64,000 nt of DNA from Terana coerulea (Eukaryota > Basidiomycota > Agaricomycetes > Polyporales > Phanerochaetaceae), in assembly GCA_024811115.1 (NCBI GenBank), contig JAKOGH010000216.1, forward strand, positions 124,001-188,000, in the 5' to 3' direction. Each line of letters begins with the position of its first letter. Positions within the stretch are counted from its first letter, which is position 1. The translations under genes were made by a program, and so were the position numbers. This document shows, in pieces, positions 22,357 to 41,050 of this stretch. The notes beneath the pieces were generated by a model that was given only the letters and a program-made list of their open reading frames with translations, had not been told where the DNA came from and made no database searches.

Positions 22357-22497
22357 GGTTCATCGCTTGGTGTCGAGAAAGCTGCGGAGAGACGAGCAGC
22401 GAGTCTAGCCGGCGGCAGAGAGCAGGTGGTCCGGGACAGAGAGCAGATGTCCGTCATACATCCGGATCTTGCTTGAGACTCTTGGCTTTTCACTCCC
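22357..22497. promoter_or_regulatory. 141-bp bidirectional promoter, creC / BCKDH E1-beta
   Basis: The two start codons face away from each other with 141 bp between them, so the genes must share or overlap promoter elements. No TATA box is evident. Confidence 0.55.
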
Positions 22498-24082
22498 ATG
22501 TTCGCCCCAAACGTCGCTGGCCTGTCGAGACGACGAATACCACTGCTCAGGGTGCGTAGCCTGCTGTACATACAGATATTCGAAGCACAGTAATACTGAA
22601 ACCGAGGATAGCAAGCGGCTCGTCGCTTCCAGTCGAACACGGTTGAGCCGCCGCCCGCCGGCGGCCATTTGCCCTCGGTTGCTACTTCGTCTTACCTTCG
22701 ACTTACGCGTGACTCTGCGCTGCGTACTCCGGGATTGCGCTGGATCGATGGTATCAATGCCGGCTCCTCAGAAGACGTGATTGCTGGGCGAGAGACCCGC
22801 AAGATGAACTTGTACCAGGCAGTGCGGGATGCTATGAGGTAATCTATTGCAGAGGTGCAAAAGTCTTCAAGCTCATACGACAACATCCATGTAGCATCGC
22901 CATGACGAAGGATGACACTGCCGTTGTCTTTGGAGAGGACGTGGCATTTGGTGGTGTCTTCAGATGCACAATGGGTCTCGCTGAAGAATTCGGTATGTGG
23001 TTTGCAAGAAGATCCCAGACTTTACCTCATGAAGTTCAGAACAGGTCGAGAACGCGTCTTCAACACTCCTTTGACAGAACAGGGCATTGCGGGTTTTGCC
23101 ATCGGCCTTGCGTCTATGGGTCACACAGCTATTGCGGAGATACAGTTTGCGGACTACATCTTTCCTGCATTCGACCAGGTCCGTGGTACCTTACGTCGAA
23201 CTATCGCTATGCTGAACATTGAACCACACCGCAGATTGTAAACGAGGCTGCGAAGCATCGGTTCCGCTCGGGCGGTCAGTTTGACGTAGGGTCGTTAACG
23301 ATTCGGTGCCCCTCTATGAGCGTCGGGCATGGCGCCCTGTACCACTCGCAAAGCCCGGAAGGGTATTTCATGGGTGCTGCGGGGTTGAAGATCGTAATTC
23401 CACGTTCCCCGGCACAAGCGAAGGGTCTGCTGCTCGGGTCCATACGAGATCCTAACCCTGTTATTTTTATGGAACCCAAGATTTTGTATCGCTCTTCCGG
23501 TATGTTCCTTTACTCCAATGGGGAAGCAACTGTTTCACCTAAGCAGACTCGTCTCAGTCGAACAGGTACCAATAGACGACTTCGAGCTTCCTATTGGCAA
23601 AGCTGAGACACTCACTCGGGGTAACGACCTGACAGTCCTTACATGGGGAACGCCCGTCTACCACTGCGAGCAGGCGGCGCACATGCTTCAATCACCGCCG
23701 GACGCGATCGCTAAGCACATACCAGCATCTGTACGAGGCGCAAAAGTCGAGCTCATTGATTTGCGCACAATCCTTCCTTGGGACGTCGAGACCATCGAAG
23801 AGAGTGTGAGGCGCACAGGAAGGCTTGTGATTGTGCATGAGGCTGGCAGGACGGGCGGTGTAGGAGGTGAAATTGCCGCAGAGATCCAGAAGAGGTGTTT
23901 CCTGAAGCTTAACGCACCCGTGAGACGGGTAACTGGCTGGGAGTAAGTTTCTGTCCTACTTGCAAATGACCCATCTAACTGTTTGGGATCGTAGCACACC
24001 CGTTCCGATGCAGTTCGAGAAGTTCTACATGCCCGATGCGATTCGGATAGTGGACGCTATGGTCGAAACCCTTACGTATTGA
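22498..24082 (+). CDS. Branched-chain alpha-keto acid dehydrogenase E1 subunit beta, mitochondrial
   Basis: Beta subunit of the thiamine-diphosphate E1 component that decarboxylates the keto acids of leucine, isoleucine and valine in mitochondria. Seven exons: 22498-22551, 22612-22838, 22895-22992, 23045-23178, 23235-23499, 23558-23942, 23995-24082. They total 1251 nt (416 aa), all in phase. The first exon starts [18 protein letters not shown], a typical presequence, so this ATG is preferred. Family blocks are [79 protein letters not shown] and [19 protein letters not shown]. The C-terminus [20 protein letters not shown] is complete. It feeds the pathway served by isovaleryl-CoA dehydrogenase at 0.9-2.8 kb. 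Divergent from creC. Confidence 0.95.
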
Positions 24083-24200
24083 ACAAGCCAAGAGAAGCGG
24101 TGTACCATAATGCACTGGCTACATGTATAAGTATACGTTAATGAGACTTGGAATTTTCTAGTGGCTTGGACTGTAACACTTCTCCGACTGAGTACACTTG

Positions 24201-26779
24201 TCAAGTGTCCTCCGTGAATGCTCTGGCTTGAATGTTGTAGAGCTTGCTGTACTCGCCAGCCTTCTCTACCAGTTCCCGGTGGGTACCAGATTCAACCAGG
24301 ACACCGTCTCTCATGCACCTACACCAAAATGATTAACGCTTGGTTGTACTAAAATGAGAGCTTCAGAACTTACAAAATCAGATCTGCATGTTTGGTCAAA
24401 TGCCCAAACCGATGCGTCACGAAGACCATGGTCTTTCCCGAGCGCATAGCTCGAAGTCGCTCAAACAGTTCGTACTCGCCTGTGGGATCCATAGCGGAGG
24501 TTGGCTCATCGACTACGACGAGCTTGGTGCTCGATGACATCAGACGCATGAATGTCCTCGACCTGTCGGTGCTTGTCTTTAGCACTGTCAGCCGTGTATG
24601 TGACGCAAAGGGACGCACGCTGCCAGGCGCTGCTTCTCTCCGCCAGACAAGTCCCTTATCCTCTCAACATTATCCCTAAAATTCTTCAGTGGCCCCTCCG
24701 ATAGTGGGTTCCGCATGGTATTACACGTCTGCACAGGACTAATTTCTTCGTCGTACTTCCCCTTGAGCTTCTCGATGAAACCATGAGCGCCACCTAGTTG
24801 AGCCGCCTCGCGAATCCTTGTGAAGTTATGTGCTTCATTTGGATCCCCGATGCCAATGTTCTCTGCTAGCGAAAGAGGAAAGATAGTATGGTCCTGAGTC
24901 AATAGAGCTATGGCGTTGCGTAGGTCGTCGGTGCGGTAAGACCGGGGTTCAATGCCGCCGATGAGTACATCTCCAGATGTGGGATCATAGAGTCGGCACA
25001 GTAGCTTGACCATGGAAGACTTGCCGCTGCCGTTGGCTCCGACGATGACTACCATAGACGACGATGGAATGGTGAACGACACGTCGCGCACGGCAATTTG
25101 ATCTTCGTTCGTGCCCGGATACTTGAAGGTTACATTCCTGTGTCACAGTCAAGCCGTGTGAACCAACACAAAGAATTGGAAACATACTGGAACTCCACAG
25201 ACATTCCTTGAGTTTCCGCAGAGTCAGGTGGCGGGTAATGCAGTCCTCCGGCTTGTGCCTTTGTCTCTGAGGTGGGGCTTGGCTGCTCTGCATACATGGA
25301 TTTCAAATGCTCCAGATTACGGGAGAGGTCCGTTTTGATCACTGACAAGCGTGATACAGTAAGTTGAATGCTGCGATTCATCTGCTTCAGCGTCGCAAGG
25401 AACGTAAGGGAGAAGCTGCGAGGGTCATGCATGCATGTAGCGACGTAGTACAACTGCAACATTAACAGAAATCAGTACTTGGCTTATCAATATGCCATCT
25501 AAGTAAATCATACCAAAGGCAGGTCATCAAGAAGGGCTCCCACGCAGATACTGAGAAGCGATCTCTCAGCCCCGAATAGTAGGTCCGGCTCGTCTGAGGT
25601 AGTGCCCAGATGATCCGAAGCCTGAATGTATTCTGCACGGTATTAAGCATCGTATGGACATAAGAATAAAGATAACTATCGGACGCACCATTTGTGGCAT
25701 AATCTCCCAGAGCACCACTCAGAACTTCTTGCTTGTGTTCGGGCTCCGTAGCAATTTTGTAAAAGGCCAAAAGACGTCTGTAATTGCGGTTGTTGACATA
25801 CCATACCGGCACTGAAAGAATATTTGTGGTTAATTGTGAACAAGCGGAGGATGAGATCACGTACTTAGTTGCCATAGGTCTAATTCCATGTACGTCCTGA
25901 AAATTGGCTGGGCAGAACAGAGGAGGAGAAGCGTAACTCCGGTCTCCTGGTTTCCCATGAGACTCAAAATAACAATGACTTGGGAGAGAGAGGAACTGAT
26001 TGCTCTGGCCGCCCAGAAAACCGATTGCATGGCGTGGAAAGCTACGGTAGGTAGGTTCGGGGTGATGAGATTGCCACTGTCTGTCCAATCCGCGTTTGTC
26101 AGCATATAGTGCGGCGGCTGAAGCTGCGACATCTCACCATGTGAGGACAACAGATCAGTTTGCAGGTGCGCTTTCATCACTCGATTTCTACAAAATATTC
26201 TGATGCGTGTCCGTAATCTAGACTCGGTGTATTGTCTTGTAGAGATAATGACACACTTTAAGATAGGATAATGGTCTGTAGCAAGCTATACGTACTGTAT
26301 CCATGCCCAGAGCGCTGTCAAAACCATGGCTAGCAGTCGAAGTGCCAGTGCTCTCGTAATGGCTCGAGTATCCGGCACGCCACTACTGATCGAGTGCTCA
26401 ATCTACATAAGATGATGAACCAAGTCAGCAAGCAGCAAAGACAGATGCAAAGAATGCTTACCGTCTTCAGCAAACGGTTAGTAAAGTGCAGTTCTAGAGC
26501 ATCGTCGACCCCGGATAGTATGTGAGAGAGGGCATATATACTGCAGAGCGCGGGGCTCAGATGATATACGTCGGAAATAAACCGAACGATATATGATTTG
26601 CTCGGAACCTGTTTCAAGCCAGCCACTAGAGGCATCCAAAAGGATGTGAGGTTCGCTCGAGACGATCGTTCAACGACAATGCGCCAGACACCGGATTGGA
26701 ACGCCACATGCCCGGCAGGCAGCTCTACGTGCGTCAATGACTGTGAGTTATGGGCTTTGCGTCTCTCAGAGGTAGCCAT
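24201..26779 (-). CDS. ABC transporter (half-size exporter-like, TMD-NBD)
   Basis: Nine exons: 26462-26779, 26296-26402, 25865-26187, 25689-25811, 25514-25632, 25188-25453, 24619-25137, 24374-24562, 24201-24318. They sum to 2082 nt (693 aa), all in phase. The C-terminal ATPase domain is complete: Walker A VGANGSGKSSMVKLL, Q-loop IALLTQDHTIFPLSLAEN, signature LSGGEKQRLAASRTF, Walker B LVVVDEPTSAMDPTGE and H-loop MVFVTHRFGHL. The N-terminal half (~420 residues) has several hydrophobic stretches (VFWAARAISSSLSQVIVILS, LLSICVGALLDDLPLLYYVA) but is less regular than a typical six-helix ABCB domain. This matches poorly annotated Agaricomycete half-transporters. Substrate unknown. The start is the first ATG (26779) leading into the frame; an upstream in-frame ATG at 26845 would add 22 residues. 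Divergent from Stt4. Confidence 0.85.
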
Positions 26780-27416
26780 AATCGGGGCTGAGAAGGTCAC
26801 AGGAAGGAAGGGGCGGCAGATCCCCCACCTCTTAACGGTTTGCATAGTAAATGTCCCTTGGCTGCGCCGCGGCAAGCTGCGATCTATGCGGAGCGACGAA
26901 GCATCGATACCCGAGAGTGATACACGTTCATCCAGCCACGTCGTCTTATCTGGTATTGTAAGAGATATGTCAGTGCAATAACCGGCATCTGTGTACTTAG
27001 CTGCGTACGTAGTACAACACGCGTCGGAATTCGGTGATGTTGCGGCAGAACTTCACAGACGCCACAGATTGAAGGTCTGCGCGTGGTTAGCAAGACCGAG
27101 CATCCCGGTTCCAAAATCTGGTTCCTAGCGCTGTGTGCAGTCCGCAATCCGCAGGCAGCAGTGCGTCAGGCAGACAGCTGCGGTGGATTCTGGACCCTAC
27201 TGGATGCTGGCTTGGTTCGGAACCATCAGTCGAGGTCGTTCAAGTTGAAAGCTGAGGGTATCAGCCAGTGAGACTGCTAGGCACACCTCAGCAATAAATA
27301 GTCTGTAAATTTCTAGCCCGGATGTTTCGCCCCAAAAGCCATAGGTCCTGGGATGTCGGAACAAGGTAGGGATAGGAATGGTCTGCCGTGCACCGCCTCA
27401 GCTTCAACGCCACAAA
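26780..27416. promoter_or_regulatory. Divergent intergenic region, ABC transporter / Stt4
   Basis: About 640 bp between the ABC transporter start (-) and the probable Stt4 start (+). No gene recognised and no named element identified. An additional 5' exon of either gene could lie here. Confidence 0.4.
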
Positions 27417-35120
<7,704 letters not shown>

Positions 35121-35519
35121 AGTGGTTGAGCATCTATTTCTATCTTACTAGGACAGTGTAATGTTCCGCTTTTCGTACATCAATCGTATTCATCGGGTAC
35201 CCACTCGTTCTTCGCTATCTCCTTCTCGTATCGGGCGCCAAATATCCTAGACCTCTTTGACGCGTCTGCGGAGGGCTCGAGTGATCCGCAATGCCTTGCT
35301 TCCAGCTCTTCACGACGCTCTCAGCTCAGCTTGTATACTACCCATCTGCAGGGTAGACTTTTTTTCCCTCGGTGACTGTTCTACGTAAACTGTGTCATTG
35401 GTATCTCAATTCGGCGGGAATAAGTGGACACCGAGCTTGACCTGATACGCGGTGAACTACGGCCATGAAGAAAAAGGTACGCCGTGGAATGAGACCCTCG
35501 CGCAGACCCAGACAATGAA
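35121..35519. other. Intergenic region, Stt4 / Gtr1
   Basis: About 400 bp between the Stt4 stop and the Gtr1 start on the same strand. It holds the Stt4 3' UTR and the Gtr1 promoter. No gene or RNA recognised. Confidence 0.5.
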
Positions 35520-36717
35520 ATGCCGCGGACGAAGGTGCTGCTTATGGGGGCGTCGGGGAGTGGCAAGACGTCTATGCGGTCCTTGATATTGTGAGTCCTG
35601 TTGCTCGATGTCACTGTGTATGCTGATGCGAGCGTTCACAGCTCGAATAACCCAGCTTCATTGACGACGCGCCTTGGAGCAACCATTGATGTCGAACAGA
35701 ACCATGTTCGCTTTCTCGGGGACCTCATCCTCAATCTATGGGACTGTGGTGGTCAAGATGCCTTCATGGACTCTTACCTCACGACTCAGCAATCCACGAT
35801 CTTTCAGCATGTCGGCGTCCTCATCTATGTATTCGAAGTCGAGAGTCGAAGTCTTGCAAGAGACTTAGAGTACTACCAGGAGTGCCTACAGGCGTTACGA
35901 AGGTATAGCCCAAACGCAGCGGTATTCTTGTTGGTGCACAAGATGGACTTGGTTCGACCGCCGAGGGGACCGGTTTTGGAGAAGAGGGCGGCGGAGTTGA
36001 GGCTAGCCAGTGGGGACATGGAGATTACAGTGTTTGGCACGAGCATATACGACGAGAGCCTGTACAAGGTGCGCCTCTCCTAGCTATGCCGAACGGTGGT
36101 TTGAACATTGTGGTGTAGGCCTGGTCGCGAATAGTGCACACGCTCATCCCGAATGCCGCTATCCTCACAAAACACCTAGCAAAGCTCGCTGAGGCGTGCA
36201 ACGCGACCGAGGTCGTACTTTTCGAGCGCACGACCTTCCTTGTGATAGCGACATCATCGCAGAACCCGTCCCAATCACCCCCACACCTGCACCATCCTCA
36301 CTACCGTCACCTTCTACATCCACACCATCAACCCTCTCGAGCTTTGGCACCCACACGTCGCAAAACTCCATTATTATTGAAGAAGATACCAGCGATCCGC
36401 ACAGGCTGGAACCAACGCGGTACGAACGCACGTCGGAGCTGATCAAGGCTTTCAAGCATTCATGTGCCCGCGTGCGCGAGGAGTTCCATGCGCTTGAGAT
36501 GGAGCTTGGGGATTTTACCGCTGTGCTGGACGAGCTGACGAAAATACATATGTCCTCATCGTGGCGCATGATCCCGCCGTCGGTTCGTACCTAACGTATT
36601 GCTTCCGACCGTGAACATGCACTAAATATTATCACAGAGACGGCAGCACTCAAGCTGAACATCCGACTTGCCCGTAGAAAATTCGAGGAACTTCAAAGCG
36701 ATAGCCTACTGACATGA
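35520..36717 (+). CDS. GTR1: Rag-family GTPase Gtr1 (RagA/B orthologue)
   Basis: Small GTPase that, with Gtr2, recruits and activates TORC1 on the vacuole in response to amino acids. Exons 35520-35590, 35642-36068, 36119 onward, and a last exon ending with a stop at 36715-36717. Motifs: P-loop LLMGASGSGKTSMRSLIF, switch I region TTRLGATIDVEQNHVRFLGD, switch II LNLWDCGGQDAF, guanine-specificity LLVHKMDLV, and the roadblock-type C-terminal half with RYERTSELIKAFKHSCARVR. Exons 1 and 2 total 498 nt, phase 0. Two one-base deletions seem present. One is near 36259, where adding a base joins FLVIATSS to AEPVPITPTP. The other is in the A run 36541-36544, where a fifth A restores LTKNTYVLIVAHDPAV. 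The linker between the GTPase and roadblock parts is unusually Ser/Pro-rich. Gtr1 lies 400 bp downstream of Stt4. Confidence 0.9.
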
Positions 36718-36913
36718 ACAGTCCTGGTGCCACGTTTTGTTGTACAAGGAGGTCTCACTCACCTTGCGCCGTTCAAAAGCTGGAACGAGTCACAACCAGG
36801 GAAGTGAGACCTGTTGTCGGAGAGTCTGCAATCTTCACATCCAGATGCTCATCGTTTTCTGGACAAGATGTCGATGTTTCACCTCTAGGCTCGGAAATGC
36901 TGTAGCCGTAGTA

Positions 36914-37122
36914 GGGACTTTTGGCACCGGAATATATTCTGGTCCTCATTTGGTATGCCTCCTAAAAAGGCTCGCACCAACAGCCATCACGGCGGGATCC
37001 AAGGTACACGCCCCCATTGGTCCCTCAGTTAGCGGGGCTCCAACCTCGGGACCCGCCGTGATAGCAACCTTTTTGGGTGGCTACCAAATTGGGCCGGAGT
37101 ATATTCCGGTGCCAAAAGTCCC
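36914..37122. mobile_element. TA-flanked foldback MITE (Tc1/mariner-like)
   Basis: A 209-bp near-palindrome. The left end GGGACTTTTGGCACCGGAAT and the right end (reverse complement) are identical over about 24 bp. Similarity continues inward for about 95 bp per arm, with the CTAAAAAGG/CCTTTTTGGG and CACGGCGGG/CCCGCCGTG pairs visible. The element is flanked by TA on both sides (36912-36913 and 37123-37124), as expected for Tc1/mariner target duplication. There is no coding capacity. The central ~25 bp are unpaired. Confidence 0.82.
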
Positions 37123-37124
37123 TA

Positions 37125-37526
37125 GTCTTTGGAACACACTGCTTCGTTTGACCTGACCAAACTGTGGCATTCCACTCGCACAGTTCCTCGTTGGTGCCAT
37201 GTCTCTGACGCCCCTGGAGACGTCAATGAGACGAAGGGCGCAGCGTTCGTCCGCCACCAGGGTGTCGGTCCCGAGCTGTCGTATTGAGCTGAATCTCGAT
37301 GGATTGACGTTGCCAAGTGGCCATACCATCAGAAGGGCTGCGGGAAATAGCTCAAGCGTGCAATTTGAAAGGGGTTAGAAGCTCCACACAATGCGTTTGA
37401 AGCGTGGTTAGTTTTCCAATACAACGCGTTTGTTATTCACTTGAACGAAGACTATAAAGATAACACCCCGAACTGACCGCTTCGGGATCACTGCTACAAT
37501 TGGTAAGCAAGCGCGCAGTTGTCGCT
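37125..37526. other. Spacer between two repeat elements
   Basis: About 400 bp with no recognised gene. A minus-strand frame at 37122-37316 looks protein-like (DSSGPTPWWRTNAAPFVSL) but has no start context and no known motif. It may be a relic. Confidence 0.35.
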
Positions 37527-37840
37527 GGCGCACGCAGACTCCTACCCGTCGTGGCTGAACGGAGAGGGAGGAGAGAGGGATGAGGAGGAGAAGGCGCCTG
37601 GTTGAAGGTCAGATCTGATTGCCCGATTAGTCTCGTCCCCATCCCCTCCTTCCGGATTTGGGAACTCCGTCAGGAGGGTCTGGCGTCTCCCCCAACGGCG
37701 GGGGGGACATCGCCTTCGTCAGTTTCTTACAAGCGCTTAGGTCAGCTTGAGACTCGTAGTTTGAATCCTGCACTCGCAGCATTGAGGTATGCCTTGGTTG
37801 ACTTGACAGGTGGGATATATGCATATATTCGTGATTTTAG
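37527..37840 (+). repeat. Left copy of a ~310-bp inverted repeat
   Basis: Matches 40648-40961 in reverse complement at roughly 97 percent by eye, with small differences such as the length of the C/G run near 37690-37705. Both copies share the outer GACTCCTACCCGTCGTGGCT and the inner GGTTGACTTGACAGG, after which both pass into TA-rich sequence and diverge. A GTTTGAATCC motif resembling a Pol III B box occurs near 37757-37766 in this orientation. Confidence 0.92.
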
Positions 37841-39120
37841 GGAATTTTAGAATTAATTTTAGGTGGCATATATACTCCACAGCGGCTGTCGCAGACGGAC
37901 ACGCACACGTAGTATTATTTTTCATTTTCCTTGCATTTAGTTAGCACAGATACACGGCTTGGTAGCAGCCCCAGAGCCTTGGACTTTATTCCGATGATCC
38001 CGGCGCTTAGCGCCCAAACACGGCTCAATTCTTCTCACGCTCTCGGACACTTAGCACTCAGACTCTCTTGCCTTGTCCCTCATTTCAACCTCTTGGTCAT
38101 TGGGGACAAGGTATGTATTCCATGTACTGTACATCATAGCAATGCTAACTTGGTCATTAGGGACAAGTATTGGCATCAGCCTACTCATTCTGTGAGGTCT
38201 ACCAGAGTTGGCCTTCGTCTCCCTCCCTCGTACGTATTCTGTCATCTATTCCACATCTGCTCCGGTCCGTCCGGCTCTGGTTACGCGTCGAGCCTGCTCT
38301 CTCGCGACAGCAGCTATACAACCTTCTAGCTGAGATTGACTGGACTTCATTCACTCGCGTAAAATGTTAAATATCCACATGTGAGATACATCACAGATCC
38401 ATGGCATATTTAGTATATCTTGCCTGATAGCTACAGCATGTATCTAGGATGAGAGAAATGCATTAGATAGGTACAATACCCTGCATATCTCACCATGAAG
38501 ATATACAAGGTAGCTCGAGCAGGATACATAGGCAACGCCAAGTTGCTTGCGTCACCTTTACATAGCGATGTTGGCCCACTTTACTCAGCTACACATGCGC
38601 TACACCGCGGGTATTTGGGCAGGATACACAGGATATGTTTATTCTATTTGAAGATCACTACATAAGCGCTGTTTAGATTAAGTCTCGTATACACGCCGTA
38701 GCGTGTCATACACCTCTAGCTCTCACTTCTGTCTATTGGCAGGCACGGTGCAAAGGTACTAATAGGTTCAAGTTCAGATCTGGAGGCTACAGAATGAGTC
38801 AATGAAGCGGAGGCCAGTGAGAAAGACCTTACCATGTGTCCTCCCTTTCTGAGCATTGGTGCACAATTGCCCTTGGCTGCCATTGTGCACACCTCTTAGA
38901 GCTCAGCCAGGGCATTTGCAAGTTGGAGTTTCCACCATATAGCTTGACAGTTCAGCCTTCGACTCTTGGAGATAATTGACAGCAGTGCTAGGGTCATGTG
39001 CATACATTTAGGGTCAGTGCAGAGGCTATAAATTTCTCAAAATGCGCACTGTTTTCCCTTGTCCTCCTCCATCTTCTACACTTCATAACCAAGCTCTTGT
39101 TAGCTGGCTAACTGCCACAC
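37841..39120. other. AT-richer interior of the inverted-repeat island, no gene
   Basis: Lower GC than the flanking genes and frequent stops in all frames. A 15-bp motif TCATTRGGGACAAG occurs twice (38097, 38154), 57 bp apart. Nothing else recognised. Confidence 0.45.
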
Positions 39121-40432
39121 CATGCTGGCCAACACCCCAAATGCATTCAATATGCAGTACCAGTAGGGCATGCCCCAAAATGCAGGCCTGGGCATGAATG
39201 TAAGTCAGCCTCCGATGTGTAATCTTTCACTCAATGCTCACCTTGGCAATGACAGGGCAATCCTAATATGGAGCATATAATGGGTCACTAAGGGGCCTAC
39301 ATGGCATACAGGAGCTATCCCATGCATAGCGTGAAGTTTCTTTGATGGTGCGACAGCGCCAAGACTGACCAATGTTTTACACCAGAACAGTGCATTCTAT
39401 GGCATGCTTATTGGTCCCATGGTTGGTCTTATGATGCCAAATGTCAACCTTGACGCTTTGACCATATATTAGGGTCATACCTTGCCTGCATCGGACACCT
39501 TGGCCACCGACAGAACCGCCGGTTTGTTTGAAGAAGCAGCATTGCTTGGCGAAGCGCAACAGCTGTTTTTGAGAGGGCTCCCACAGGCTTAGCAGTGCTC
39601 ACCACTGACGACCTCCGTGCACTCGTTGAATAGCAAGTTAACAAGCGGATCCAGGAGTTGCAAGGTGTGCGGCAGAAAGTCAGGACACCGCTTGTGGTCC
39701 AAGTAAGTCAGCAAAACCTTTGCCTTAATGTAGAGACACTCACCATTATCTCAAGCTGCAATTTAGAAGCTGACCTTGAAGCGGATTGGCGGACGTAGAC
39801 ACCACGTCCATAGTGTTAGAATGGTCATTGACCTGCCAGACCGCTGACACCAGGCTAGCCGGCACCTGTCGACAATGATGATGTTGCACTTGACACCCCT
39901 GATTGGTTTGCATCTGCAACTATTGGTGTTAACGCTACCCTTATCACCAATATTGTGGCACAGTTCAAGGAGAATCAAAACATGAGTACAAAGGCCCATA
40001 TTAGCTTAGATCCCGCTGACACATTGATCCAGGTGCAATATACCATTAATATCTCTGTATACACTAACAAGATCCTTTGCCATGTGGCTACGACGTGGTT
40101 TAATTGTCTTTGCAAGGTGTACAAGGTGACGGTCTCCGAAGAGGCGAAGGCAAAGGTGGATCAGAAGAAAACCAAAACTATACACAGGCATTGCAAACAT
40201 TGTGTGAGTTCTTATCAATTACAGTCACAATGTGCACATACTCACTAAACCTTGGATTGCCCAGAAATGTGTCTGTCTTTGCTACACCGTGGATGAGTTC
40301 TGCACAAAATATGGTAAAGCAGACACACTTAGTGTGGAGGAGCTTCTGCAGACTAACTATATGTCATCTGAGCGATCTGACATTGGCGACGCAGACCAGA
40401 ATACATGGAACGCCCATCGCACTGTGAAGGGC
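39121..40432 (+). pseudogene. Decayed unknown gene inside the inverted-repeat island
   Basis: Plus-strand fragments read like one multi-exon protein with in-frame stops. It starts MLANTPNAFNMQYQ and then hits a stop. Next come NAFYGMLIGPMVGLMMPNVN and then LFEEAALLGEAQQLFLRGLP, each followed by a stop. Later NMSTKAHISLDPADTLIQVQ and finally KYGKADTLSVEELLQTNYMS and NTWNAHRTVKGGGNNSLEV appear. Candidate introns with GTAAGT donors lie between them (39200, 39700). No family recognised. The codon use and AT content differ from the neighbours, which suggests a captured or foreign gene now inactive. The internal stops are nonsense changes as well as frame changes, unlike the single-base indels elsewhere in the window. 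Confidence 0.45.
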
Positions 40433-40647
40433 GGTGGCAACAACAGTCTTGAGGTATACACTCCTGAGTGGCAATTGGACAGAATAAGCACTTCTCGTCA
40501 TTGTATATACAACATTTGTTTACTCACTGTGTTCTCAGTTCAATTGCATTTTGGCTGTGCTTCACGCCATCACTGCAAATAACAGCAGCTGACTCACATC
40601 AGCAATTGCGCAACAAGGGAAGGGTAAAAAAATGTGGATTTATGTTC

Positions 40648-40961
40648 TAAAAATCACAGATATATATATACACTTCGCCTGTCAAGTCAACCAAGGCATA
40701 CCTCAATGCTGCGAGTGCAGGATTCAAACTACAAGTCTCAAGCTGACCTAAGCGCTTGTAAGAAACTGACGAAGGCGATGTCCCCCTCCGCCGTTGGGGA
40801 GACGCCAGACCCTCCTGACGGAGTTCCCAAATCCGGAAGGAGGGGATGGGGACGAGACTAATCGGGCAATCAGATCTGACCTTCAAGCAAGCGCCTTCTC
40901 CTCCTCATCCCTCTCTCCTCCCTCTCCGTTCAGCCACGACGGGTAGGAGTCTGTGGCGCAC
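40648..40961 (-). repeat. Right copy of the ~310-bp inverted repeat
   Basis: Reverse complement of the left copy at 37527-37840. Its outer end is about 90 bp upstream of the kinesin start codon at 41051, so the repeat may lie in that gene's promoter or 5' UTR. Confidence 0.92.
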
Positions 40962-41050
40962 GTCGTTTTCCACTTCCCACCGGACATTTGTCCTGTAACG
41001 TTCAAGGTCGTTGAGGATATTCCCAACGTCCCTCTGTATTAATAATTACC

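Noticed and set aside
894..24082. A leucine-catabolism gene cluster
   Set aside because: The two pathway genes are separated by about ten unrelated genes, and the methylcrotonyl-CoA carboxylase genes are not in the window.
37757..37766. tRNA gene suggested by GTTTGAATCC
   Set aside because: No acceptor stem, anticodon arm or A box can be folded around it; only a B-box-like word.
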